Below are positions 25,651 to 34,719 of a stretch of 64,000 bases of DNA, piece after piece (the first letter of the stretch is position 1; every line of letters starts with the position of its first letter). The DNA lies in assembly GCF_019443965.1 (NCBI RefSeq), contig NZ_CP040814.1, forward strand, positions 1,860,001 to 1,924,000. The letters run 5' to 3'. Under the pieces are notes generated by a model. That model did not search any database, was not told where the DNA came from, and was given only the letters and a program-made list of their open reading frames with translations. The position numbers and the translations under genes are program-made. Origin of the DNA: Salinibacterium sp. M195. Its GTDB lineage: Bacteria > Actinomycetota > Actinomycetes > Actinomycetales > Microbacteriaceae.

Positions 25651-27597
25651 ATGAATTTACTCGCGGGAATCAACGGTCCCCGAGATCTTGACGGTCTCTC
25701 CACTGCCCAGCTTGTTGAGTTGTCTCAAGAAATTCGCGAATTTCTGATCGAAAATGTCTCTCGTACCGGCGGGCACCTCGGACCCAACCTTGGCGTTGTC
25801 GAACTCACGACTGCTATCCACAAGGTTTTTGACTCGCCGCGCGACGCCATCGTCTTTGACACGGGCCACCAAAGTTACGTTCATAAAATCTTGACTGGGC
25901 GCAAGGATTTCACGAAGCTTCGGACTGAGGGTGGCCTAGCCGGGTATCCGCAACGGTCAGAGTCCGAGCACGACATAGTCGAGAGTTCTCATGCGTCGAG
26001 CTCGCTCTCCTGGGCGGACGGAATCTCTCGAGCATTCGAGATGACGGGACAAAGCGATCGCCATGTGATCGCTGTTGTTGGCGACGGCGCGCTTACCGGC
26101 GGCATGACGTGGGAAGCACTTAACAACATCAGCGACGATAACAGCCGCAATCTCGTCATCGTGGTCAACGACAACGGTCGTTCCTACGCGCCGACGATCG
26201 GCGGTATGGCTCACTTTCTGAACAGCGTGCGCACGCGACGCTCTTATCGTTCGCTCTACAGCAGCAGCCAGAGGTTCTTCGGTGCCTTTGGCGGCCCAGG
26301 GCGGGCGCTGTACCGCGGTATTCGCGGTGGAACCCACGGATTCCTTTCGCGTTTTAGCAACAATGAGGCGCTGTACTCGAATCTCGACATTAAGTACTTG
26401 GGGCCTGTTCACGGCCATGACATCGCCGCGCTAACCGAGGTCTTGGCTCAAGCTAAGGCTTATGGTGCGCCGGTGATTGTGCATGCCATCACGGAAAAAG
26501 GTCGTGGCTATGAGCCAGCACTCAGCGACGTGGCCGATCAATTTCACGCTGTTGGTCAGATCGACCCGGTAACGGGCGAGCCGATCCAATCGGGCGGTGC
26601 GGCGTCTTGGACATCAGTTTTCTCAGAGGAAATTGTCAAGCTGGCGGACGAGAACCCGCGGCTTGTAGGAATCACCGCGGCGATGTTGCGTCCGACGGGC
26701 CTTCATTTGTTCGCCGAAAAATATCCGAAACGTGTTCATGACGTGGGAATCGCTGAACAACATGCCGTGACTTCGGCAGCAGGTCTCGCCTTCGGAGGAT
26801 TGCACCCCGTGGTTGCGCTGTACGCAACCTTCATGAACCGCGCGTTCGATCAAGTGCTGATGGATGTGGCGCTCCACCACGCCGGAGTAACGTTTGTGCT
26901 TGATCGCGCTGGGGTTACCGGCCCTGACGGCGCGAGTCACCATGGGATGTGGGACCTCGCCCTGCTTCAGGTAGTCCCACACATTCGGATTGCCGCGCCC
27001 CGAGACGCTGAGCGCCTGCGTGAGGAGTTAGGTGAAGCTGTGGTTGTGGAGGATGCTCCGACGGTCATTCGCTTCGCTAAAGGCAACGTCGGCACCTCCT
27101 ACGACGCCGTTCGTCGCACTGCAGATGGCGTCGATGTGTTACGCGAAGACGCCCAGAAAGATGTACTCATCGTTACCGTTGGGTCGATGGCTAAGACAGG
27201 TCTGCAGGTAGCAGAACTTCTTGCGGCTCAGGGCATCGGAGCAACAGTCGTTGACCCGCGCTGGGTTGTTCCTGTCGCTCAAAGTGTGATCGATTTCTCC
27301 GCCGAGCACCGTCTGGTGATTACCATCGAGGATGGTGTTCGAGTCGGTGGAATTGGCACCCGCATCCGCCAAGACATGCGCGCGCAGGGGGTAGACACAG
27401 CAGTGAATGAGCTGGGCCTCCCGGCGGAATTCCTCGACCATGGCAGCCGCGATTACGTCCTCGATCAGGTTCGACTCACTCCGCAGCACATTGCTCGTGA
27501 CGTCGTTGCACAGGTGCTCGGCAGCAAGATACCGATTGCGCGCCCGTTAAACGGTTCCGAATCAGAGGACGTGTCGCTGCGAGCCGAGCGCTCCTAG
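25651..27597 (+). CDS. dxs: 1-deoxy-D-xylulose-5-phosphate synthase
   Basis: 648-residue thiamine-diphosphate enzyme condensing pyruvate and glyceraldehyde 3-phosphate, first step of the MEP isoprenoid pathway. Visible: the FDTGHQSYVHKILTGR segment, the TPP/Mg motif GDGALTGGMTWEALNNI, the EKGRGYEPA strand, the DVGIAEQHAVTSAAG catalytic glutamate region and GVTGPDGASHHG. Full length. Isolated transcription unit: terminator of acnA before it, a long bidirectional terminator after it. Confidence 0.96.
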   Translation: MNLLAGINGPRDLDGLSTAQLVELSQEIREFLIENVSRTGGHLGPNLGVVELTTAIHKVFDSPRDAIVFDTGHQSYVHKILTGRKDFTKLRTEGGLAGYPQRSESEHDIVESSHASSSLSWADGISRAFEMTGQSDRHVIAVVGDGALTGGMTWEALNNISDDNSRNLVIVVNDNGRSYAPTIGGMAHFLNSVRTRRSYRSLYSSSQRFFGAFGGPGRALYRGIRGGTHGFLSRFSNNEALYSNLDIKYLGPVHGHDIAALTEVLAQAKAYGAPVIVHAITEKGRGYEPALSDVADQFHAVGQIDPVTGEPIQSGGAASWTSVFSEEIVKLADENPRLVGITAAMLRPTGLHLFAEKYPKRVHDVGIAEQHAVTSAAGLAFGGLHPVVALYATFMNRAFDQVLMDVALHHAGVTFVLDRAGVTGPDGASHHGMWDLALLQVVPHIRIAAPRDAERLREELGEAVVVEDAPTVIRFAKGNVGTSYDAVRRTADGVDVLREDAQKDVLIVTVGSMAKTGLQVAELLAAQGIGATVVDPRWVVPVAQSVIDFSAEHRLVITIEDGVRVGGIGTRIRQDMRAQGVDTAVNELGLPAEFLDHGSRDYVLDQVRLTPQHIARDVVAQVLGSKIPIARPLNGSESEDVSLRAERS

Positions 27598-27620
27598 GCT
27601 TTTTCTCCCACACGGCTAAC

Positions 27621-27663
27621 GAAAGAGGGCCGATCCAGAACGTTTCTGGATCGGCCCTCTTTC
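27621..27663. terminator. bidirectional terminator between dxs and fadB
   Basis: A 19-bp perfect stem (27621-27639 with 27645-27663) around a 5-base loop. A T-rich tract (CGCATTTTT) follows on the plus strand; on the minus strand it serves the convergent fadB. Strongest hairpin in the window. Confidence 0.9.
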
Positions 27664-27691
27664 GCATTTTTACCGTGCAAAACAGGTGCTG

Positions 27692-29815
27692 CTATTGCAC
27701 TCCGCGAATCTGCGGAGTGTGGAAGTTTCCGCCGAACGCACGCTCCGAAGCTCCTGCGCGATCGAGGTACGGGGTGACGCCACCCATCTGGAACGGGTAA
27801 CCCGCACCGAGGATGAGGCACAGGTCGATATCCTCTGCAGCAGCCACTACGCCGTCTTCGAGCATCCGATGAATCTCGTCTGCCAGACCATCTTCGATCC
27901 TGATCTGAAGCTCCTCGGCGGTCATCGGTGAGTTGCCTCCCTTGACGATCTCGATGGCTTTCTTCGAGACGCCCTTCGACTTGCCCTTGCTGTCGCGATC
28001 GAAAATGAATCCGAGCTCGGCGAGCTTGTGCAAGTTCTTGCTTTCGAAGAAACGCTCGGGGAAGGCAGCGTGGTGGGTGTCGAGCACGTGAGCGCCGACC
28101 TTGAGGCCGACGAGTTCGAGCAATTCGAATGGAGTCATCGGCAGGCCGAACGGGCGAGTCGATTCTTCAACTACCTCGAACGGGGTCCCGGTATCTACCG
28201 CGTGCATGGCCTCACCGAGAACCTTGGCGAGAATACGGTTGACCACAAAACCGGGAGTATCGGTGGTGATGACAGCATTCTTGCGCAGGTTCTTGGCGGT
28301 AACCATGGCCGTTGCCAACGACTCATCGTTCGTGTGCGGAGTCTTCACAACCTCGATCAGCGGCATCACTGCAACCGGGTTGAAGAAGTGGAAGCCCACT
28401 ACGCGCTCAGGGTGCTTGAGCTTGGCGCCGATCTGCTCAACGGATAGTGACGAAGTGTTCGTTGCCAAGATTGCTTCGTCGGAGATGTACTGCTCAACCT
28501 CTGCGAAGACAGCTTGCTTGGCGCCTAGCTCCTCATAGATTGCTTCGATGACCCAGTCGCAGTCAGCGAAGTCAGCCTTATTCGTTGTGCCAGTGACGAG
28601 CGCCTTAAGACGGTTGGTGTCGTCAGAGGAGAGGCGACCCTTCTCATGCAACTTATCGATCTCGGCGTGAATGGCGGCGACGCCGGCATCCGTTGCGGCC
28701 TGGTCGAGGTCAGTGATGACCACAGGGACCTGCAGTCGGCGGACGAACAGCAGTGCGAACTGACGTGCCATCAGCCCGGCGCCAATGACGCCGACCTTGG
28801 TCACCTTGCGAGCAAGGTCCTTGTCCGGGGCGCCTGCTGGTCGTTTTGCGCGCTTCTGAACGAGGTTGAAGGCATAAATGCTCGCCTGAAACTGGTCGCC
28901 CGAGATCATGTCGGCGAGGGCATTGTCTTCTGCTTCGAAGCCCGTCTTTTTGTCGGTGTTCTTGGCAGCCTTGAGCAAAGCGAGTGCAGCGTATGGCGAC
29001 TTGGCAACGCGACCGATGCGGTTCGCCAGCATCTTGTCGGCGATGCCGATAGCGACATCCCACTTCACGGTGCGTTCAATCTTGCCCGGCTCGTTCTTGC
29101 GCTTGACCTTCGTGCTGCCATCGATGACGCCGTCAGCCCAGCGGATCGAATCTTCAAGGAAGTTCGCCGGACCAAACATGGCGTCAGCAATGCCGAGCTC
29201 GAAGGCCTCTGGGCCCTTGAGCATCCGGTTGTTCTTGAGTGGGTTCTCGATGACGACCTTGAGCGCGTTCTCGATGCCAATCAAGTTGGGGAGCAACCAC
29301 GCGCCACCCCAGCCGGGGATGAGACCGAGGAAAACCTCGGGAAGCGCGAACGCGGGAACCGAGCTATCGATCGTGCGGTAGTCGGCGTTAAGAGGAATCT
29401 CGACACCGCCGCCCAGGGCGAGACCGTTGACGAACACGAACGAAGGCACGCCGAGTTCACTCAATTTTCCGAGCGCCCAGTGACCCAACTGGGCCATCTG
29501 CTTTCCCGTCTCGCGGTCAGGGATCTCACTGACCTTCGAGAGGTCAGCGCCGGCGGCGAAGATGAACGGCTTGCCGGTGACGGCAACACCGTGAATCTCG
29601 CCAGCGGTAGCCCGTTCCTTTTGTTCGTCGAGGACCTTGGCGAACTCGAGCAGAGTTGCCGGGCCAAGTGTATTTGGTCTGGTGTGGTCTTTGCCGTTGT
29701 CGAGCGTGATGAGCGCGAGGGTGCGACCTGCAGAGAGCGGCACATCGCGAACAAAGGAGTGGGTGATTACTTCGTCTTTAGCTAGATCAGAAAGTCGTGC
29801 GAACTGCTCGGTCAT
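27692..29815 (-). CDS. fadB: fatty-acid oxidation alpha subunit (enoyl-CoA hydratase / 3-hydroxyacyl-CoA dehydrogenase)
   Basis: 707 residues. The N-terminal crotonase domain has the oxyanion glycine region (LALGGGVEIPLNADYR), and the 3-hydroxyacyl-CoA dehydrogenase domain begins near residue 340 with the NAD fold KVGVIGAGLMARQFALL (AR where many relatives have GSG or GA). GFHFFNPVAVMPLIEVV and NRILAKVLGEA mark the C-terminal dehydrogenase domains. It hydrates enoyl-CoA and oxidises the product. The ATG at 29815 starts two bases after the fadA stop; the longer open frame overlaps fadA. Partner of the thiolase. Confidence 0.93.
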   Translation of the reverse strand: MTEQFARLSDLAKDEVITHSFVRDVPLSAGRTLALITLDNGKDHTRPNTLGPATLLEFAKVLDEQKERATAGEIHGVAVTGKPFIFAAGADLSKVSEIPDRETGKQMAQLGHWALGKLSELGVPSFVFVNGLALGGGVEIPLNADYRTIDSSVPAFALPEVFLGLIPGWGGAWLLPNLIGIENALKVVIENPLKNNRMLKGPEAFELGIADAMFGPANFLEDSIRWADGVIDGSTKVKRKNEPGKIERTVKWDVAIGIADKMLANRIGRVAKSPYAALALLKAAKNTDKKTGFEAEDNALADMISGDQFQASIYAFNLVQKRAKRPAGAPDKDLARKVTKVGVIGAGLMARQFALLFVRRLQVPVVITDLDQAATDAGVAAIHAEIDKLHEKGRLSSDDTNRLKALVTGTTNKADFADCDWVIEAIYEELGAKQAVFAEVEQYISDEAILATNTSSLSVEQIGAKLKHPERVVGFHFFNPVAVMPLIEVVKTPHTNDESLATAMVTAKNLRKNAVITTDTPGFVVNRILAKVLGEAMHAVDTGTPFEVVEESTRPFGLPMTPFELLELVGLKVGAHVLDTHHAAFPERFFESKNLHKLAELGFIFDRDSKGKSKGVSKKAIEIVKGGNSPMTAEELQIRIEDGLADEIHRMLEDGVVAAAEDIDLCLILGAGYPFQMGGVTPYLDRAGASERAFGGNFHTPQIRGVQ

Positions 29816-29817
29816 CG

Positions 29818-31014
29818 TTATTTTGCTCCCTTGTAGTTCGGGTTTTCCCAAATGACGGAACCGCCCTGTCCGAGACCGACACACATAGCAGTGAGGCCGT
29901 ATTGCACCTCAGGGTGCTGTTCGAACTGCGCGGCGAGCTGGATCATGAGGCGAACACCTGATGACGCAAGGGGGTGCCCCATGGCAATCGCGCCGCCCCA
30001 CTGGTTGACGCGAGGATCTTCGTCGTCGATGCCGAAGTGATCGAGCAAAGACAGAACCTGCACTGCGAACGCTTCATTGAGCTCAAACAGACCGATGTCG
30101 TTAATGGAGAGGCCTGCCTTGCGGAGTGCCTTCTCGGTCGAGGGGATCGGGCCGATGCCCATGATCTCGGGTTCCACGCCGGCGTAGGCGAAACTCACCA
30201 TGCGCATCTTCGGCTTCAGTCCGAACTCGCGTGCGGCATCCCCACTAGCAATAATGCTTGCGGTTGCCCCGTCGTTGAGCCCTGAAGCATTGCCGGCGGT
30301 GATGCGGCCGTGGGAGCGGAAAGGCGTCTTGAGTCCAGCGAGTCCTTCGAGAGTGGTTTCGGGGCGAAGCCCCTCGTCGCGTGTGGCGAGCCCCCAGCCA
30401 GCTTCACTCTTTGTCGCAACAGAAATGAGGTCAGGCTGGATGTTGTTGGCTTCGTACGCGGCGGTTGCCCGCTGCTGGCTGCGCAATGCGAAGGCATCGG
30501 AACGCGCCTTGGTGAGATGCGGGAAACGGTCGTGCAGCTTCTCTGCGGTATTTCCCATGTTGAGAGCTTCAGGGTCGACAAGCTTCTCCGAGAGAAAACG
30601 AGGGTTCGGGTCAACGCCGGAACCCATGGGGTGATGCCCCATGTGCTCGACACCGCCGGCAATAGCAAGGTCGTAGGCGCCGAACGCGATTCCGCCTGCC
30701 ACGTTGGTGACGGCAGTCATGGCACCAGCGCACATGCGGTCAATGGCGTAGCCAGGAACCGAAGTGGGTAGTCCTGCCAGCAGAGCTGCGCTACGGCCGA
30801 TAGTGAGACCTTGATCGCCGGTCTGAGTCGTCGCGGCAATCGCGACCTCATCGAAGCGCTCGGTCGGAATCTGCGGGTTACGCTCCAGCAGCCCAATCAT
30901 CGCCTTGACGACGAGATCATCAGCTCTGGTATTCCAGAACATGCCCTTCTCGCCAGCACGTCCAAATGGAGTACGGACTCCATCTACGAATACAATTTCG
31001 GTTTCCTTGGCCAC
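29818..31014 (-). CDS. fadA: acetyl-CoA acyltransferase (thiolase)
   Basis: 398-residue thiolase cleaving 3-ketoacyl-CoA, last step of beta-oxidation. Catalytic C95 in DRMCAGAMTAV, His in NEAFAVQ/GGAIAMGHPLASSG and the second cysteine in MCVGLGQGG are present. The GTG start has GGAGG five bases upstream. Forms a two-gene operon with fadB (2-base gap), the complete fatty-acid oxidation complex. Confidence 0.95.
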   Translation of the reverse strand: MAKETEIVFVDGVRTPFGRAGEKGMFWNTRADDLVVKAMIGLLERNPQIPTERFDEVAIAATTQTGDQGLTIGRSAALLAGLPTSVPGYAIDRMCAGAMTAVTNVAGGIAFGAYDLAIAGGVEHMGHHPMGSGVDPNPRFLSEKLVDPEALNMGNTAEKLHDRFPHLTKARSDAFALRSQQRATAAYEANNIQPDLISVATKSEAGWGLATRDEGLRPETTLEGLAGLKTPFRSHGRITAGNASGLNDGATASIIASGDAAREFGLKPKMRMVSFAYAGVEPEIMGIGPIPSTEKALRKAGLSINDIGLFELNEAFAVQVLSLLDHFGIDDEDPRVNQWGGAIAMGHPLASSGVRLMIQLAAQFEQHPEVQYGLTAMCVGLGQGGSVIWENPNYKGAK

Positions 31015-31047
31015 AATGCCTCCACTAAATCCTTGGATATAGCACTG

Positions 31048-31053
31048 ATCCTA
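31048..31053 (-). promoter_or_regulatory. fadA -10 box
   Basis: TAGGAT on the minus strand would start transcription around 31041. The small palindrome ATCC-TT-GGAT (31029-31038) lies just downstream of this start and could be a repressor site for the beta-oxidation operon. Confidence 0.35.
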
Positions 31054-31091
31054 GGTGGCCAAGATTGTGGTTTGGAATCCTTTGACTGTTC

Positions 31092-32348
31092 CTACGACTT
31101 GGTGTCGTCGGAGTCCTCAGGCGTTTGGTGGGCTTCAACAAAGGCTTGAGCAATTGACTGTGCAGAAGTGTCAATTTGCCATTGCCGAGCGCCCAACTCC
31201 ACAAGGGCCACAGCGATACTTTCAGCGGTGACCTCCGCGGGGGGATTCCACGATATGCGCCGCAGATAATCCGGAGTAAGCAGATTCTCGATCGGAATCG
31301 CCATCTCCTCTGAGCGCTCAGACATCACGGCGCGTGCAGCCTTGAGCCGAACATCCGCCTCGGGATTTTTGTCGGACCACACTCGTGGAGGAGGAAGCGC
31401 ATCGCTGGCAACGCGGGACGCGGGGATGTCGGTTGATGCGAGACCCGCTTGGATCGCATCCCACCAACGATCTATTTGAGTACGGCTGGCTCGACCGCTG
31501 AACTCTTTCATCGCGGACAGTTGGCGTTTTGACTCCGGAAGGAAGCGTGCGGCCGCGAGGAGAGCAGAATCAGGTACTAGACGACCAGGGGCAGTGTCGA
31601 CTTCTTGGGCATAGACGTCGCGAGCGAGCCAAAGTTCGCGCGCAATGGCAAGGTTCTTTCCTCCACGAAGGGAGTGCACCCCGCTAAGCCGACGCCATGG
31701 TTCGGCGCGCACATTGCTGAGATCCCTGCCCAAGACGGAGTCAAACTCCTGCTGTGCAATGTCATGTTTATCTGCCGAATCAAGCAGATCACCGAGAGCT
31801 TCGCGCAGATCGACGAGAAGTTCCACATCGAGGGCCGCGTACACAAGCCAAGCTTGCGGCAGCGGACGCGTCGACCAGTCAGCAGACGAGTGCTCTTTCG
31901 CGAGGTGAATTCCGAGCAGATGCTCGACGACAGTCCCGAGTCCAACGCGGGGGAGTCCCGCGAGTCGCGCCCCAAGCTCAGTATCGAACAAGCGAGTGGG
32001 GTAAAGGCCGACTTCGCGCAGACACATGAGGTCCTGCGTCGCTGCGTGCAGGATCCACTCTTCGGCGGCGATCACGTCATTGAGCTCGGCAAAATCACCG
32101 ATCGCTGGCGGGTCGAATAGAAAGGTTCCGGCTCCGCGGCGGTAAATCTGAATCAAGTACGCGCGCTGCGAATACCGGTAACCGCTGGCACGTTCGGCAT
32201 CGATACCGATGGGGCCATCACCTGCTGCGATGGCTGCCACGGCGGCAAGATAATTCTCCCTATCGTCAATAACAACGACGGGGTCGTGAGGGGCTTGGGT
32301 TGCGTGCGACTCACCCTCAGGGGCTGCACTTTCCGGAACGCTACTCAC
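31092..32348 (-). CDS. rnd: ribonuclease D
   Basis: 418-residue 3'-5' exoribonuclease of the DEDDy class acting on tRNA 3' ends and structured RNA. D50 and E52 (GIDAERASG), the HAATQDLMCL aspartate and the YAALDVELL motif make the active site; an HRDC domain occupies about residues 215-295, and a further helical region follows. The GTG at 32348 overlaps the end of the DUF3000 gene by eight bases, implying translational coupling. The DUF3000-rnd pair is conserved in actinobacteria (M. tuberculosis Rv2680-Rv2681). Confidence 0.92.
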   Translation of the reverse strand: MSSVPESAAPEGESHATQAPHDPVVVIDDRENYLAAVAAIAAGDGPIGIDAERASGYRYSQRAYLIQIYRRGAGTFLFDPPAIGDFAELNDVIAAEEWILHAATQDLMCLREVGLYPTRLFDTELGARLAGLPRVGLGTVVEHLLGIHLAKEHSSADWSTRPLPQAWLVYAALDVELLVDLREALGDLLDSADKHDIAQQEFDSVLGRDLSNVRAEPWRRLSGVHSLRGGKNLAIARELWLARDVYAQEVDTAPGRLVPDSALLAAARFLPESKRQLSAMKEFSGRASRTQIDRWWDAIQAGLASTDIPASRVASDALPPPRVWSDKNPEADVRLKAARAVMSERSEEMAIPIENLLTPDYLRRISWNPPAEVTAESIAVALVELGARQWQIDTSAQSIAQAFVEAHQTPEDSDDTKS

Positions 32349-32937
32349 GTCCAACTTTACGGGCCGACAACAGGGTGACTCCTTCAATCGCTGGTGGTAG
32401 ACCCGCTAACATGCAGACCAATTCACTCCAGCCTTCCACATGTGCGGCCATATTGAGATCTTTCGGGCTCCACGAAGCGCGCAATTCTATCTGCGCGCCA
32501 TCGGGCTGAGACTCAAGTTCTCCAAAACCGGTAGACAAAATTCGCGTCGCGGTTCCGGAGACTTGATCGTAGGTTGCGCCTCGGCTTCCCAGGGCGTCAA
32601 CGAGCCACGACCACGTGACTTCACTGAGAAACGGATCGACACCAATCTCTGGTTCAAGTGGTGCTTGAGCGAAACAAATGATTCGAAATTCGCTTTCCCA
32701 CGCATCCGGAACCTCAGGATCGTACAAGAGCACAAACCGACCGGTTCCCAGATCCGAATCTTCGCCATGACGCACAGGAGTGACGTCCGCAGCTAGGGCA
32801 AAAGACCACGGTGCGATCTGAGACGGCGCTGTGATTTCGGTCACAGCCAGCTCCGTGCGCAAGACTGCAGCACGAAGTGACTCAACCGCGGCAGCAAAGG
32901 CCGCAGGTGGCGTAGGTCCAGCAGGCGAATCGGGCAC
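32341..32937 (-). CDS. DUF3000 family protein
   Basis: 198 residues, soluble. Conserved segments TWSWLVDAL, ASWSP and WSELVCMLAGLPP are typical of DUF3000; function unknown. The constant pairing with RNase D suggests an RNA-related role, which is inference. The GTG start lies six bases after TAATCT. Confidence 0.87.
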   Translation of the reverse strand: MPDSPAGPTPPAAFAAAVESLRAAVLRTELAVTEITAPSQIAPWSFALAADVTPVRHGEDSDLGTGRFVLLYDPEVPDAWESEFRIICFAQAPLEPEIGVDPFLSEVTWSWLVDALGSRGATYDQVSGTATRILSTGFGELESQPDGAQIELRASWSPKDLNMAAHVEGWSELVCMLAGLPPAIEGVTLLSARKVGRE

Positions 32938-32943
32938 GAGTGA

Positions 32944-32949
32944 AGATTA
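32944..32949 (-). promoter_or_regulatory. -10 box of a leaderless DUF3000-rnd transcript
   Basis: TAATCT on the minus strand six bases before the GTG at 32937; no ribosome-binding site. Confidence 0.5.
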
Positions 32950-33016
32950 GGCTTTGGGGGAACGATCGCTAGTGAGGCACGCCGCGTCCCTGCGGCTACG
33001 AGACGGAGGTTTTCGG

Positions 33017-34273
33017 ATGCGAGCAGCAGGACGAGTGCGCGTCGTTGCCGGAATAGTCAGCGGAGTCGCGCTTGGTGTGACGGCGATCGGAGTCATAGGG
33101 CTGACCTTGAGCGCGGCACTTTCCGTAATGTTTGCGCGAAAGTTGGTGACCCCACCAGGCCGCGCAGAGAGTACGGTGCGGATTCTTGCGTTGGGCGAAT
33201 CGACCATAGTGCTGACTGCGTCGATCGAAACTCGCGCACCGGGTCGTTTTAGTCTGTGGTTTGCCGACGAAGCCGGGCACGCGCGAATTGGTGCGGTAAT
33301 TTCGCAAAGCCGGCGGTGGGTAGCGCGCGAGCTGCTCTCGGTTCAATTCGGGCAGCCCAAGGCCGGCGACAACGCCCGAACTAGCGGATGGTTCTATTTG
33401 ACTCCCGCGGATCTTGGACTCGCGTACTCCGACGTTGTTATCGATACGGAGTTGGGTCCAGCGCCCGCCTGGCATATTCCGGCTGCTGAAGCGACTGCAA
33501 CGTGGGCGATACATGTTCACGGTCGCGGTGTGCAGAGGCCAGAAACCGTGCGCGCGTTGAAAGAATTCTTCGATGCCGGGCTCACGTCACTCTCAGTGTC
33601 GTACCGCAACGATACTGAGGCACCAGATTCTGCTGATCGACGCTACGGTCTCGGCTCGACTGAATATCAGGATGTCGATGCCGCGATCTGCTTTGCTCAG
33701 CAGTCGGGTGCCGAGCGAATCATCCTGATGGGGTGGTCGATGGGTGGGGCAACCGTGTTGCAGACGTTGATGCTGTCGGCCAATCGAGCCATGATAATCG
33801 GGCTCATTCTCGACTCCCCGGTTATAGCGTGGGGGCCGATTATCGAGTTACATGGAGCGCTCAATCGAATTCCCGCGCCGATCCAAAGCGCGGCGAAGGC
33901 ACTATTAGGTAGCGAGCAAGCACGGCTCCTCGTCGGCACCGACAACCCGCTCGATCTTCGTGCGATGAACTTTGTCGAACGAGCGGCGGAACTAGACAGA
34001 CCAATTCTGCTCATGCACAGCTCAGACGATGCTTATGTTCCTGCTGCGCCGTCGCGGGCACTCGCCGAATTACGTCCTGACATTGTGACGTATGAAGAGT
34101 TCGAGATCGCCGGTCACACTCGGTTGTGGAACTACGACAGCGAACGGTGGCTGGGCGCGATTCGCGAGTGGCTGAGCATCCAACTAGCTAGTATCGCCAG
34201 CGATGAAGCGAGCTCCGACTACGTCACCAGTGCTGCTATTGCCGATGACCCAGATGCGCCTGGGGCGGCCTAA
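33017..34273 (+). CDS. membrane-anchored alpha/beta hydrolase
   Basis: 418 residues. A basic N-terminus and one hydrophobic segment (about 8-38) anchor an alpha/beta-hydrolase domain. The nucleophile elbow GWSMGG (serine near 240), the acid in HSSDDAYVP and the histidine in IAGHTRLW complete a catalytic triad, so it should be an active esterase, lipase or peptidase; substrate unknown. The ATG at 33017 is chosen for GGAGG seven bases upstream; an earlier in-frame start would lack a site. Its last four bases overlap the convergent sufE. Confidence 0.85.
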   Translation: MRAAGRVRVVAGIVSGVALGVTAIGVIGLTLSAALSVMFARKLVTPPGRAESTVRILALGESTIVLTASIETRAPGRFSLWFADEAGHARIGAVISQSRRWVARELLSVQFGQPKAGDNARTSGWFYLTPADLGLAYSDVVIDTELGPAPAWHIPAAEATATWAIHVHGRGVQRPETVRALKEFFDAGLTSLSVSYRNDTEAPDSADRRYGLGSTEYQDVDAAICFAQQSGAERIILMGWSMGGATVLQTLMLSANRAMIIGLILDSPVIAWGPIIELHGALNRIPAPIQSAAKALLGSEQARLLVGTDNPLDLRAMNFVERAAELDRPILLMHSSDDAYVPAAPSRALAELRPDIVTYEEFEIAGHTRLWNYDSERWLGAIREWLSIQLASIASDEASSDYVTSAAIADDPDAPGAA

Positions 34274-34707
34274 GCGAGGGTCTTTAGGCGGATCTGGCGT
34301 TTTGCTCGCGCCAGCATTCCGGTCATTCCGCGCAGCCGGAGCGGGCTCACCGCTTTGGCAAGGCCCAACGTCTGCGGAAAGTCATCAGAAAGACCCAATA
34401 CTTCGCTCGTGCTGAGCCCGGAAAGGCCCTGCGCCAGAATCGACGCGAAGCCTCGCGTGGTCGGAGCCTCGGGGGGAGCAGTCGCGAACATGTGAACAGT
34501 ATCGTTTTCGACTTCGATGAAGATGAAAACAGGGGACTGGCATTCCTCAACCCGCTCGAATAGATCGGGATGATCGCGATACCGGTCCGGCAGCTCCGGC
34601 AATTCGTTGGAAAACTCTAGGAGAAGCTGCAGCTGATCCCGAAGCTCAAGGCTCAAAAAATCGTCACGGATTTCAGCCAGTTGGGTCGGGATCTGCTGCT
34701 CGCTCAT
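34270..34707 (-). CDS. sufE: SufE family protein
   Basis: 145 residues. C56 in VEECQS is the conserved sulfur-accepting cysteine of SufE, which stimulates cysteine desulfurases in Fe-S assembly. In actinobacteria it is often paired, as here, with a two-domain sulfurtransferase, suggesting sulfur relay between the two. A TAGACT hexamer six bases before the ATG may allow separate leaderless transcription. Confidence 0.9.
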   Translation of the reverse strand: MSEQQIPTQLAEIRDDFLSLELRDQLQLLLEFSNELPELPDRYRDHPDLFERVEECQSPVFIFIEVENDTVHMFATAPPEAPTTRGFASILAQGLSGLSTSEVLGLSDDFPQTLGLAKAVSPLRLRGMTGMLARAKRQIRLKTLA

Positions 34708-34713
34708 CGATTA

Positions 34714-34719
34714 AGTCTA
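34714..34719 (-). promoter_or_regulatory. internal -10 box for sufE containing the sseA stop codon
   Basis: TAGACT on the minus strand, six bases before the sufE ATG. The sseA stop TAG is the first three bases of the hexamer, so one sequence could do both jobs. Confidence 0.45.
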
